From Adiantum capillus-veneris (taxonomy: Eukaryota > Streptophyta > Polypodiopsida > Polypodiales > Pteridaceae), in contig CM043959.1 of NCBI GenBank assembly GCA_014529385.2, forward strand, positions 54,438,253 through 54,502,252: 64,000 nt of DNA. The letters are read 5' to 3'. The notes below the pieces were generated by a model. The model saw only the letters and a list, made by a program, of their open reading frames with translations. It was not told where the DNA came from and did not search any database. The position numbers and the translations under genes are program-made. Within the stretch, counting starts at the first letter, position 1, and each line of letters opens with the position of its first letter. Below, one piece after another: positions 44,388 through 53,225 of this stretch.

Positions 44388-44980
44388 TGTAAGGTGCAGC
44401 AAAGGTGAATGTTGAACTTTGCTCAAGATGAGTGCTCCGAACTGTGCTCAAGGGTTCCTTTTACTTACGGAAGGGAGAGCCTTCCGTCCTTTAGTGAGAG
44501 AGTGCAAATGATCACAAACAAGTGGGTAAACACTGTGCATGAAGGTGCCGAGACTGAGAGATAGAGAGAGAAGAATACGACACCAGAAAAGATGTCAAAC
44601 CCTCCTCCGAAGGCCACACTCTCTATGGCGAGAGCGGTCTACTATTGATTGCACAAATCTCTACAATGGTCTGAATGCAATGGTCTTGCCGACGATGTCG
44701 ACAACGATGAGACGGGCTGAAATCTGAAAACGCTAGGGGCTGAAATCTGCATAGTTGCTATCTATTGAATTCTGACTCTATGTCAGTGACAATGACGCGA
44801 CGACGATGCACTGAAAACGCAGATGCTGAAATCTGTGAATTGTGGGCTGAATCTGCAAACGTTGGCTGATCTAACCGTGCGGCGAGGAACTGCTGTGGGA
44901 AGGTGAGATCTGCGAGGTTTGGGGGCTGTTCTGCGGTGTCTGTATGTTGAAAACTGAAAACGCTGAATCTGCGAGGTTTG
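44388..44980 (-). repeat. B2 5' LTR
   Basis: Starts TGTAAGGTGCAGC after the PBS; matches 29598 onward. The right edge is set only by where Chr-A coding resumes. Confidence 0.8.
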
Positions 44981-45423
44981 GTGGCAACTCGCCTGGCACG
45001 CCCTCAGAAAAGCAATCGGCATGAGTGTGGAGAAGTTCTTGGCGATTTTTTCTAGATCAGACATATTTGTCTTATGATCATCATTCAACTCTTTCAAAAA
45101 GATCGAGTAAACAAACAGACTGGATTTCATTAATTTTGAAACGCCCGAAGCCGATACAATAGGGACAGACTCGCCCTTAAGTTTCACATCAAGTACAATG
45201 GTTCGGCCCTTTCCAATAGTCAATGTCGCTTTCTTCGCCCGATAATCGACCACGGTGTTGGTCTTATGGTACCAAGGGACTCCCAGGAGAACATCACAAC
45301 CTTCCAAGGGCATTATCTAGAAGTTTTCGTGCCCCAAATACCCCTGACAATGCAATCCAAGTTTGCCAATGACAAGTGTAATGGCCACGTCCCTACCGAA
45401 ATGAAGTTGGCCTTGGCTCCTCC
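44981..45423 (-). pseudogene. pol: Chr-A protease second half and linker
   Basis: The minus strand encodes the end of a retropepsin (PLEGCDVLLGVPWYHKTN, VVDYRAKKATL) and the linker to RT, with a frameshift near 45010 (ELPPN in the alternate frame). The first half lies at 46917-47006 beyond solo LTR X1. Confidence 0.85.
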
Positions 45424-46911
45424 TGTCACAAATGGGAGCGCATAACAATATAAAATATACTCAGATAAATAGAATTTATCTCTTATTATTGAAGCCAAAT
45501 GATATAGAGAGAAATAGATAGAGAGAGAGAGAGAGTGAGAAGATCGACACAGTATTGGGGACCAGAAGATGGGCTGGTCCCCCCCCTTAAAGAGAATTCT
45601 TTATTAGGGAGAATCTTTTTACAAGCACAAGAACCGAAGAAAACCCCTCCGTTCTAAATCTCTGACTCGATGGTCGTTCCTTCCCGTAAGGGAAATCCGA
45701 GAGACAAACTCTCAATCCTTTTTCCGTCTGTACTCGGAGTTGAGACTCCGCAGACAATTTCCGAATTCCGTTTCCGGAATTCCCAAGTGTAGGCCGAAGC
45801 CTTCTCGCTTCTCCTTCGCGATGAAGTACACGCAAACACACACGCAAACACACGACAACAATTCGTATGGCGAATCCACAATAGGTACTTGTCGCTCTTG
45901 CGCGAGAAAAGCGACTTCCGTGCTTCGTAGTCTCGCGATCTCTCGCGTCTTCTGGCGGCAGAGTCTTCTCTTGCTGGCGTTGGCAACCTCCCTTCGGTGA
46001 GGGCATGTGGTGCTTTTATAGCTCCTTCACCACGGCAGGAATAGCTGCTCGCGGAGAGATCGCGGCCGTTTTTTTTTTTTTTTTTTTTTGTGTTCTACCC
46101 GAAATAGAGAGAGAGAATTCGCTGGCTGGTTTTGTTGCTTTATTTTCTAAGTGGCTGCCTACTTATTAAGTGGACGGCCGGCATATTTTTAAAATTGGTA
46201 TGAACGTGCCCAAAAACTCAATAAAACCTTATAAGTTAAAATCAATGCTTTCACAGCACTTCCCAGGCGTCCCTGGATGCAACCACATGCACGAATGCAA
46301 TGCAAACATAGATTCCTCGCGGGAAAGCGTTTGCTCTTCTCGGAAAACTCGTTCAAATTTTCCGCTTTTTAAGAAAAACTTCTTAGAACCCATCTTTATT
46401 CTTGTGCTTGCGTCTTTACGCGTATTCCTCTTTCCAGTTCGGATTTCCTCTCGACTATGGATATCCCCTTTCCGATGCACCCGTCACCCACCTTGTGACG
46501 CATCAAGAATACCCATCACCTAGTCCTTTCCTACCGAACTTACGATACAATCCCCTTCACGATGCTCTGTCACCCATCCTATGACGCATCAGAGATGTCC
46601 ATTCCCAGACGGTAGGATACTTCTTCCCGATGCTCCTTGTCACCCATCCGATGTGACGCATAAGAAGTACCCGTCCTTGGTGGCCTTACAGATATTCCCG
46701 TTCACAGTGCTATCGTCATTACTTTGAATGACGCACTAGGAATACTCTGTACTCGGATGTCTCCAGTGAGAAAAACCCTCTCACTTAAAATTCCAATAAT
46801 TCATTTAGAATTTTTTTTCCTTGATGTTCCAAGTGAGAAAACCCTCTCACTTATAAATCCAATAATTCATTTAGAGTTATTTTTCTGTCAGATAAAGCCA
46901 ATTTAGCAACA
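45424..46911 (-). repeat. Solo LTR X1
   Basis: A 1488-bp LTR in minus orientation, with TGTTGCTAAATTGGC and TTTGTGACA ends in element sense and the perfect duplication CCTCC (45419-45423, 46912-46916). It splits Chr-A protease. TATA (minus TATAAAAG) is at 46013-46020, and repeats with TGACGCATC are at about 46470-46760. No internal domain remains, so it arose by LTR-LTR recombination. Its relative X2 is 57211-59198. Confidence 0.95.
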
Positions 46912-46916
46912 CCTCC

Positions 46917-47006
46917 ATCAAAGAAAATCAAGGCTTCTTGATCTTTCACTTTGCCCCAAGCTCGGCAAAGTTCTGTACTCTCATCAATCGTGCTTGGGTC
47001 AGTACC
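46917..47006 (-). pseudogene. pol: Chr-A protease first half
   Basis: The minus strand encodes AWGKVKDQEALIFFDGG, the strand leading to the retropepsin active site (DGG triplet at the X1 insertion point), continuing as AKANFIS at 45423. It lies between two solo LTRs. Confidence 0.85.
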
Positions 47007-47552
47007 TGTAACAGACTTGGACAATCCAAGTCAAGAATCAACCGCGACAGCACCAAATAACCACTTCAAAACAATTCACAGATCACAATAGATTTGCACT
47101 GGCCCGGCGGAGTTCCGTGCCTAGAGATATTGGCCCCAAAGACTGGCGCCCTTTTTGGTATTTCTTTTTATATTAGTCCATCATCAAAGTACAAGAGAGC
47201 GGTTAGGGTTTCACTCTCAGACTCTGCGTCCAGATGCCTTGAGAAGTGAGGCCCTCACCACTAATTTAAAGGTTACAAGGGATGCCCAAAAGCAGAGTCC
47301 CAAAAGCTTTTAAAATCAAAAGCATCAGTTCTCCCTCTCTCTTAGAGAGTCTTTTCTCTTTTTTTTATAAAAAAAAGCAAAAGCAAAATTCGCGTCGCTC
47401 ATCATTTTCCAATTTTTTTTTTAAATTTAATATTCCGCCTCCGCGATTTCCGGAATTTAGGGTTTTTGGCAAAAATTAGGGTTTGCAGGAATTTTAGGGT
47501 TTTTGGCAGAAATTAGGGTTTCTGCTGTCCGCCACGTCATCACTTTGTGACA
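47007..47552 (-). repeat. Solo chromoviral LTR
   Basis: 546 bp, minus orientation, TGTCACAAAGTGATG to CTGTTACA in element sense, with the perfect duplication GTACC (47002-47006, 47553-47557). It has telomere-like AAACCCTAA units near its start (47456-47522). It is closest to the Chr-B 5' LTR. Confidence 0.96.
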
Positions 47553-47557
47553 GTACC

Positions 47558-48693
47558 CATGCAATTTGGAACCAGTCTTGCTTTCATCTTGCCTTTTCAT
47601 CCACGTTTCTCAGCTGCTTTCGAACTCTCTGGCCTTTCTTCATCTTGTTCTTTCTGTGTCTTTTTAGGGCACTTCGTGGAGATGTGCCCAGGTTCCCCGC
47701 ATGTAAAACACTTCCCCTCTTTGATGTAGTTGGCTCTCTCCCGAAGAGTGAGCCGGGGTCGTGCATCCTTATCTTTCTGATCTTGGGGGCTCTTTTTTTT
47801 TGTCTACTTTGATTTTTAGAAGTCTGTACTGTTTTCTGCGTCATGATCTCATCTGTGGGGTAAGTCAAACCGCCTGAGTGTATGGCAAAGCCTTGTTTCA
47901 CATGACTCATCAGTTCTTGAATAGAATCTAACTTTTGTTCTAAGCAGTGATCTCGGATCTCTGTAGGAAGTCCGCAGCCAAACTGCTCAATCTGTTTTTT
48001 AAACGAGATCTTCTTAAATGAAGAAGCGGGTAGAAAAAAGCTCCAAAATCTCTCGCAATATGTGTCCAAAGTATCTTTCTTGGTCATTCGGAGATGGTTC
48101 CAAGTAGTTCGTATGTCGCGTTCGTACTCTCGAGTCAACCAAGAAGAAATAAAAAGCCTCTTAAATTTCAGCCATTTAACTGGTGCTTTCTTGTTCAATA
48201 GAAGAGTGGACCACCATGTCTGAGCATTTCCCTTGAAGTAAGAAGTAGCACTCCAAGAGAGTGGACCACCATGTCCGAGCATTTCCCTTGAAGTAAGAAG
48301 TAGCGCTCCAAATCTTGGAGTGCTCTGAGTAATGCCCTCCAGAGAAAGCTATATCAAACTGCTGTATGAAGGCCAAAGCCCTCGAAGCATCTCGGAATCC
48401 AGAAAGTGTCAAATTTAATTGACTGTCCATCTTCTTTAAATTCTTGAACTTTCTTGCTTTTATCCTCCAGAAAGTCATACTGGTTGGCTTTATAGAAATT
48501 CTTCTTCTTTACATAAAATATGTGATCATCGAAGTCCGAATTATCTGAAGACGAGTCCTCTGTAGGACTGTCAGAAACTGGGTGAAACTTAGGCTTCTTT
48601 GCCTTTTTCTTGCCCTTTTCGAAGCTTTGCTTTTTGTTTTGCTTTTTCTCTTTCCTGTCTTCTTCGCTCGAGTCAGAAGAGCTAGAAGAACTG
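47558..48693 (-). pseudogene. gag: Chr-A gag
   Basis: Minus strand, in sense order: Ser/Asp/Glu-rich segment (SSSSSSDSSEEDRKEK), KKNFYKANQYDFLEDKSKK, capsid core (ARTWWSTLL, LFISSWLTREYERD, TYCERFWSFF, GCGLPTEIRDHCLEQ) and a zinc-knuckle region (about 47660-47710). A tandem duplication of about 56 bases (48204-48310) repeats the TSYFKGNA-WWSTLL segment and shifts the frame. The N-terminal part is missing, fused at 48694-48697 to U3 of the 5' LTR. Same family as Chr-B gag. Confidence 0.9.
48204..48310. repeat. Tandem duplication in Chr-A gag
   Basis: Two near-identical units of about 56 bases (GAGTGGACCACCATGTC to AGTAGC(A/G)CTCCAA). Confidence 0.9.
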
Positions 48694-48839
48694 TCAGCCA
48701 CGTCAGCAGCTCGCTTTTCTTGTCGCAAATGGCGCCGCAAATCACGGGTTCGTACACTGTTGCACGTGGCAATGCCGCCAGCCAGGTAGGTTGTGTGTGT
48801 ATGCCACCGAAGGGCTAGCCACGTCACCAGTTTGTGACA
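48694..48839 (-). repeat. Chr-A 5' LTR remnant (start of U3 only)
   Basis: 146 bp matching 15992-16136 and ending GTGACA next to the duplication CCTTT. The remaining 400 bp of LTR, PBS, leader and gag start are deleted; TCAG at the seam is shared by both sides. Confidence 0.92.
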
Positions 48840-48844
48840 CCTTT

Positions 48845-49040
48845 TATTTTTCCTTGAAGAGAGGGAATGAGAGAGTGCGGTAGAGATGTGTAGAGGGAGA
48901 GTGAAAGAGAGAGAGGAGGAGAATGACACCTGATGGGGGACCAACCAACCCTTTGAAGGGCCCCCCACACCGATGCTGATGTGGTATTTGCTTTTGATTG
49001 CATAAATGGAATGTACACACATGCAATACCTCAAGTGCAG
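48845..49040 (-). repeat. B3 LTR, middle part
   Basis: Continues the B-type LTR cut at 15590: GAGAGAGTGC, GAGAATGACACC and AACCCTTTGAAGGGCC correspond to blocks in the B1 and B2 LTRs. Cut again at 49040 by element D. Confidence 0.6.
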
Positions 49041-49793
49041 TGTCACAAGACGGGCACCACGTGCCAATAGAAAAGAACAGACTGAACAAACTTTTAGCAC
49101 TTCAATAACAACTGAACTGAAAGAGAGAGAGACGACACGCGACACGGAGTGGCGGAATTCCACCCTAGAGAGTATTGGCTTCAAACCTTGGCGTCCCTTT
49201 CGGTATTTCTGTATATTATTGCCGATTCACAAAGTACAACAGTCGAGGAGCAGCGCTAAAAAGTGCCAGAGAGGGCCCCCAAGGCTCATATTTAAAGGCC
49301 TAAAGCCTAAAAGCATCAAATATGAAAAGCTGACCCCAAAAAATCACTTTCCTAAAATTTCGGGATTTCCCTAAAAATCCGCCGCGAATTCCGGGACGTC
49401 CGTACAGGTGCCACATCATCATATTTTGATGTGCAAAGTCTTTTGAGTGTGTTCTGCTTTATTTTTAATGCCTTTATGTCACTTGGGGCCCCATCGAACG
49501 GGGTTCCCATAAGTTGGTAGGACTTCTTCTGATGCTTGTTCTTCTTGGGGTTTCTAGAATTAGGGTTTGTAGGTTTTAGGGTTAGGATTTCTAGAATTAG
49601 GGTTTGCAAGTTTTAGGGTTAGGGTTTTCAAAATTAGGGTTTGCAAGTTTTAGGGTTAGGGTTTTCAAAATTAGGGTTTCAACAGTTAGGGTTTTTGGCA
49701 GAAATTAGGGTTTGGGTTTTTGCTCTCGAGAAGCCACATCATCTGTAAGTTGGCTCCATTCTTTAGGCTTTGACACGTCAGTAGTTTATTATA
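49041..49793 (-). repeat. D 3' LTR
   Basis: 753 bp; matches 51472-52193. It contains a block of TTAGGG/TTTAGGG-type telomere-like units (about 49550-49712). Confidence 0.93.
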
Positions 49794-49831
49794 TCTCCCC
49801 TTCTTGAAAGAGAGTAATCGTCTGCGATTAC
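49794..49831 (-). promoter_or_regulatory. D PPT with adjacent hairpin
   Basis: The minus strand reads CTTTCAAGAAGGGGAGA against the LTR. A perfect 7-bp stem (GTAATCG 49814-49820, CGATTAC 49825-49831) sits at the same place as in Chr-A, with a different loop. Confidence 0.82.
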
Positions 49832-49898
49832 AGCATATCTGCAAAACAACTCAAGTTAGCTCAAAAATTTCCGAGGGACATTCCGAGGGACAATCAGT

Positions 49899-50103
49899 TT
49901 GCTCTTTTTATTAAGGAGTTAGCTTCTCCTTTCTGCTCTTTTGATCAAGGAGTTAGCTTCTCCTTTCTGCTCTTTTGATCAAGGAGTTAGCTGCTCCTAT
50001 CGGCTGTTTTGATCAAGGAGTTAGCTTCTCCTTTTTGCTGTTTTGATCAAGGAGTTAGCTTCTCCTTTCTGCTCTTTTGATCGAGGAGTTAGCTTCTCCT
50101 TTC
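49899..50103. repeat. 34-bp tandem repeat, six copies
   Basis: The AAGGAGTTAGCTTCTCCTTT core recurs at 49913, 49947, 49981, 50015, 50049 and 50083, exactly 34 bases apart. AAGGAG and CTCCTT can pair in each copy. Confidence 0.95.
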
Positions 50104-50419
50104 GCCCAGATCGGAACTCTTGATATTCCGGCGTAGTAAAAGTAGCCATCACACCAAGACCGTACTGATCTTCCATGGGTGTCTTGATGCACTAAAATTA
50201 CATACCCAGGCAATCTCATCCAATTAGAAATATTCAGTAATTGGCACATCACAATGCAACACAAATGCTTACATATGCATGTTACAAGACATAACAAACA
50301 GCGCCGTTGAGCACTCCCCCAAGACAAACGGTCTGCTGTGTGAAGCTACTCAACGACTACCTCGTCACTCCCCCCGCAAATAACCTAAAAAGGTCCGGGC
50401 CATGAGCTCAGAGGACTGT

Positions 50420-50628
50420 ACAACCAAACGCTCCCCAGACCGCAGTCTGCGTCGCTTGGAGGTTCAAGCATACAACCAAACGCTCCCTAGGCATCGGCCT
50501 GCGTCGTTTGGAGGTTTTCTAGCATACAATGAAACGCTCCCCAGGCATCGGCCTGCGTCGTTCCGAGGTTTTCAAACATACAACGAAACGCTCCCCAGGC
50601 ATCGGCCTGCGTCGTTCCGAGGTTCAAA
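50420..50628. repeat. 52-54-bp tandem repeat, four copies
   Basis: Units starting ACAAC/ACAATG at 50420, 50472, 50526 and 50580 contain AAACGCTCCC, then CAGGCATCGGCCTG (5-bp stem in three copies), then GCGTCG. No sustained coding frame. Confidence 0.93.
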
Positions 50629-50989
50629 CAATACCAAAACATTATTTCTCACTTCTCCACCCGAGAGTAAAATCACCAATCATTGAAACCAGTATCAAAC
50701 CAGAGTCAAACAATTCAAATCGGCACCAAAACAGGTTCAAAACAGATACCATCCATTTCAAACAAATTCCAAACAAGATCACCAAACAAGATCAAACAGA
50801 ACTCAAACTTAAAAAGCAATCTTGACATCAGTCGAGCTCGAAAAGTCGATTGACTTTCCATCCTAAAAAAAAAACCTGCATCAAAAATTAGGGCTAGGTT
50901 TCTTCCATAGGGTTGTAGCCGAGCACGGCATGGTCCGTCAGCTCTTGGACAAATAGTGTTGCTTTGGCGGCGATGGTAGTCCCAAGATA

Positions 50990-51400
50990 GCAATTGCACT
51001 AAATCTCCAAGGTCATCTGCTCGTGAAGAGACATCTACTGAGAGATTTCAAGATATTATCTTCTAGGGTTTCCATGGCAAGCATTTCAGGATACCCCACT
51101 CTACCAGAAGTTGCACTCCGAAGGAAGATATCAGAAACCATATAACTTCGGACAATTTTTTTTTCTTGAAAGCTTGCCAAGTACTTGGAGTATGCTGCTT
51201 GGTAGCTGTAGACATCAACATCTGCATGGCACTGCTTTTGAGAAAAACAGTGACTCGAAACAAATCTGGATCCTTCTCTTGCAAGTGATCTTAATTGGCT
51301 TATGCCCTGTAAGACATGAGCGATGAAGACGAGAGCGCGCCCGATGTGCGATGAAGTAAGGGTGGGAGTGGCTGATACCTCAAAATATAATTCAATTCCA
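50990..51400 (-). pseudogene. gag: D gag fragment
   Basis: Minus-strand pieces WQAFKKK, LLVEWG and AMETLEDN match the E Gag segment TWQAFKTIFACRYMTYLFE, LAEWGNFKMLA and TETMDDYNQ (about 56900-57030). Only about 70 residues survive, out of frame with one another. Confidence 0.65.
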
Positions 51401-51471
51401 ATAGCTCTGTCTGCTCTTTTGTAGGACCGATATGCTTTCAGAAAAGCACACGCCTGATGCTCTGATACCAC

Positions 51472-52193
51472 TGTCACAAGACGGGCACCACGTGCCAATA
51501 GAAAAGAACAGACTGAACAAACTTTTAGCACTTCAATAACAACTGAACTAATAGAGAGAGAGACGATATGCGACACGGAGTGGCGGAATTCCACCCCAGA
51601 GAGTATTGGCCCCAAACCTTGGTGCCCCTTTTGGTATTTCTTTATATTACTGCCGATTCACAAAGTACAACAGCCGAGGAGCACCTGCTCTGCTAAAAAG
51701 TGCCAGAGAGGGCCCCAAGGCTCATATTTAAAGGCCCAAAGCCTAAAAGCATCAAATATGAAAAGCCGACCCCAAAAAATCACTTTCCTAAAATTTCAGG
51801 ATTTCCCTAAAAATTCGCCGCAAATTCTAGGACGTCCGTACAGGTGCCACATCATCATATTTTGATGTGCAAAGTCTTTTGAGTGTGTTCTGTTTTATTT
51901 TTAATGCCTTTGTCACTTGGGGCCCCATTGGACGGGGTCCCCATAAGTTGGTAGGACTTCTTCTTCTGTTGCTTGTTCTTCTTAGGGTCTCTAGAATTAG
52001 GGTTTGCAAGTTTTAGGGTTAGGGTTTTCAAAATTAGGGTTTGCAAGTTTTAGGGTTAGGGTTTCTAAAATTAGGGTTTCAACAGTTAGGGTTTTTGGCA
52101 GAAATTAGGGTTAGGGTTTTTGCTCTCGAGCAGCCACATCATCTGTAAGTTGGCTCCATTCTTTAGGCTTTGACACGTTTGCAGTTTGTTACA
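51472..52193 (-). repeat. D 5' LTR
   Basis: 722 bp; ends in element sense CCCGTCTTGTGACA followed by one base and the PBS. It carries the same telomere-like block (about 51995-52112). Confidence 0.93.
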
Positions 52194-52198
52194 TGTAG

Positions 52199-52750
52199 AC
52201 GCTACTAACTCGAGTGATGACTATCGCTACTGTAACTCCTCAAGATGAGGCACCTCTGGGGCTGATTTGGTGCACCTTGGATCCTTCTCAATGTGGGATT
52301 GCGGATGGCCACCAAGGGGTTGATTTGACTCCCGATGTGAGAGGAATGAAGGTTTGAAAACTTAGATCTTGACGATGCTGATGATGGACAACAATGGAGC
52401 ACTCAATGCCGGCGAGGGAATGGCCAAGGGGAGGCTTGATGGGTTGCCGCAGTATCGGGCTGCAATGGGGAGGCCGGCGAGTGCAGATTCCGTGCACTTT
52501 CGGGGATGGAAGGGGCTGAAAATGAAAATGCTGGTTGATCTATTGCTAATCTGCAAGCGCTAGGGGCTGAAATTGAGATTGCTGGTTGCTGGGCTGAAAA
52601 ACGTTGGGGCTCATCTGTCCCAAAACGTTGGCAGCTCTTTGGTGCTAGTGCAATCTGCAGGAAACGCTAGTAGCTTGGTCCCCTTTATAGGGCTGAAAAT
52701 TGACTTAAGTATTTCCTTAGGCTTAGGTAGGGCAATCTGTCCACCACACG
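52199..52750 (-). repeat. B3 LTR, right part
   Basis: Rich in GCTGAAAA and AAAACG(T/C)T motifs like the B1 and B2 LTRs, following D; probably the far part of the LTR begun at 15498. Cut by E at 52751. Confidence 0.5.
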
Positions 52751-52978
52751 TGTCACAAACTGCTGATGTGTCAAGCCAGTGAAGAACGGATCCGACTTGC
52801 AAATCGTGGTCGAGGGACCTAAACCTTAAGAGAAGTCCTACCAACTTATGGGACCCTGTCCGATGGGGCCCAGAGGACCTAAAGATAAAGCGAGACCAAC
52901 ACACACACACAAAGCGAATTCAGACGATGATGTGACAGCTAGTACCGATTTTCGCGTTTTGCGTTGACAGGTGCTGAT
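52751..52978 (+). repeat. E 5' LTR, first part
   Basis: TGTCACAAACTGCTGATG matches the start of the 3' LTR at 63316; cut at 52978 by G. Confidence 0.88.
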
Positions 52979-53140
52979 TGTTAGATTTACACCACTCTGT
53001 TGCTTCACATAGGTCTAGGGCACTTCCTCGCACGGCTAGTGTCTCCGGGCTGGTCACCCATAGCATAGTTTGTACCTTGTCCGGTTGCCCACTTGAGTTT
53101 AGGGGGCTGATCCCCCCCTCTTCTTACATCTAGCGTTTGT

Positions 53141-53188
<48 letters not shown>

Positions 53189-53211
53189 GCTTCTGCACAC
53201 GTGCACTCACA
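52979..53211 (+). repeat. G 5' LTR
   Basis: 233 bp; the middle differs from and is shorter than the 3' copy. (CT)n at about 53142-53186. Confidence 0.85.
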
Positions 53212-53225
53212 TGGTATCAGTCGCC
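53212..53225 (+). promoter_or_regulatory. G primer-binding site
   Basis: TGGTATCAG directly after the LTR matches the first nine bases of the initiator tRNA-Met complement, then diverges (TCGCC). Confidence 0.7.

Larger units (their letters stand above)
29598..44980 (-). mobile_element. B2: LTR element with its interior lost, host of Giant
   Basis: Two LTR copies remain: 29598-30275 continued at 44179 to about 44254, and 44388 to about 44980. Between them only about 130 bases of leader and the PBS survive. Both LTRs begin TGTAAGGTGCAG, share about 550 bases and are related to B1. Giant lies inside the left copy. The left flank is Chr-A RT and the right flank is Chr-A protease linker, so B2 entered Chr-A. 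No target duplication could be confirmed on the right. Confidence 0.75.
15591..48839 (-). mobile_element. Chr-A: old chromovirus split by five insertions
   Basis: The outer edges are bracketed by a perfect 5-bp duplication CCTTT (15586-15590 and 48840-48844). Its own pieces, read on the minus strand from right to left, are: U3 remnant of the 5' LTR (48694-48839), gag (47558-48693), protease (46917-47006 and 44981-45423), RT (29359-29597 and up to 24281), RNase H, integrase and chromodomain (21966-24281, 16776-16869), PPT (16137-16150) and 3' LTR (15591-16136). Everything else inside is nested. The pieces follow normal gag-pro-pol order once insertions are removed. The 5' LTR has lost R, U5 and the PBS, so the copy is dead. 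Confidence 0.93.
49041..52193 (-). mobile_element. D: short chromovirus-derived element without pol
   Basis: LTRs 49041-49793 and 51472-52193 flank 1.7 kb; the PBS at 51459-51470 is a perfect TGGTATCAGAGC (minus). Flanks TGCAG (49036-49040) and TGTAG (52194-52198) are a target duplication with one transition. The interior has a gag fragment and two tandem-repeat blocks but no protease, RT or integrase. LTR start (TGTAACAAACTGC) and PPT neighbourhood resemble Chr-A. Element E is a relative with more of gag and protease. Confidence 0.92.

Noticed and set aside
49550-49712. Interstitial telomere
   Set aside because: The repeats occur at the same place in both D LTRs and in other LTRs, so they belong to the element.
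49899-50103. Regular 34-bp repeats as a CRISPR array
   Set aside because: Units are contiguous with no unique spacers, and the setting is a plant retroelement.
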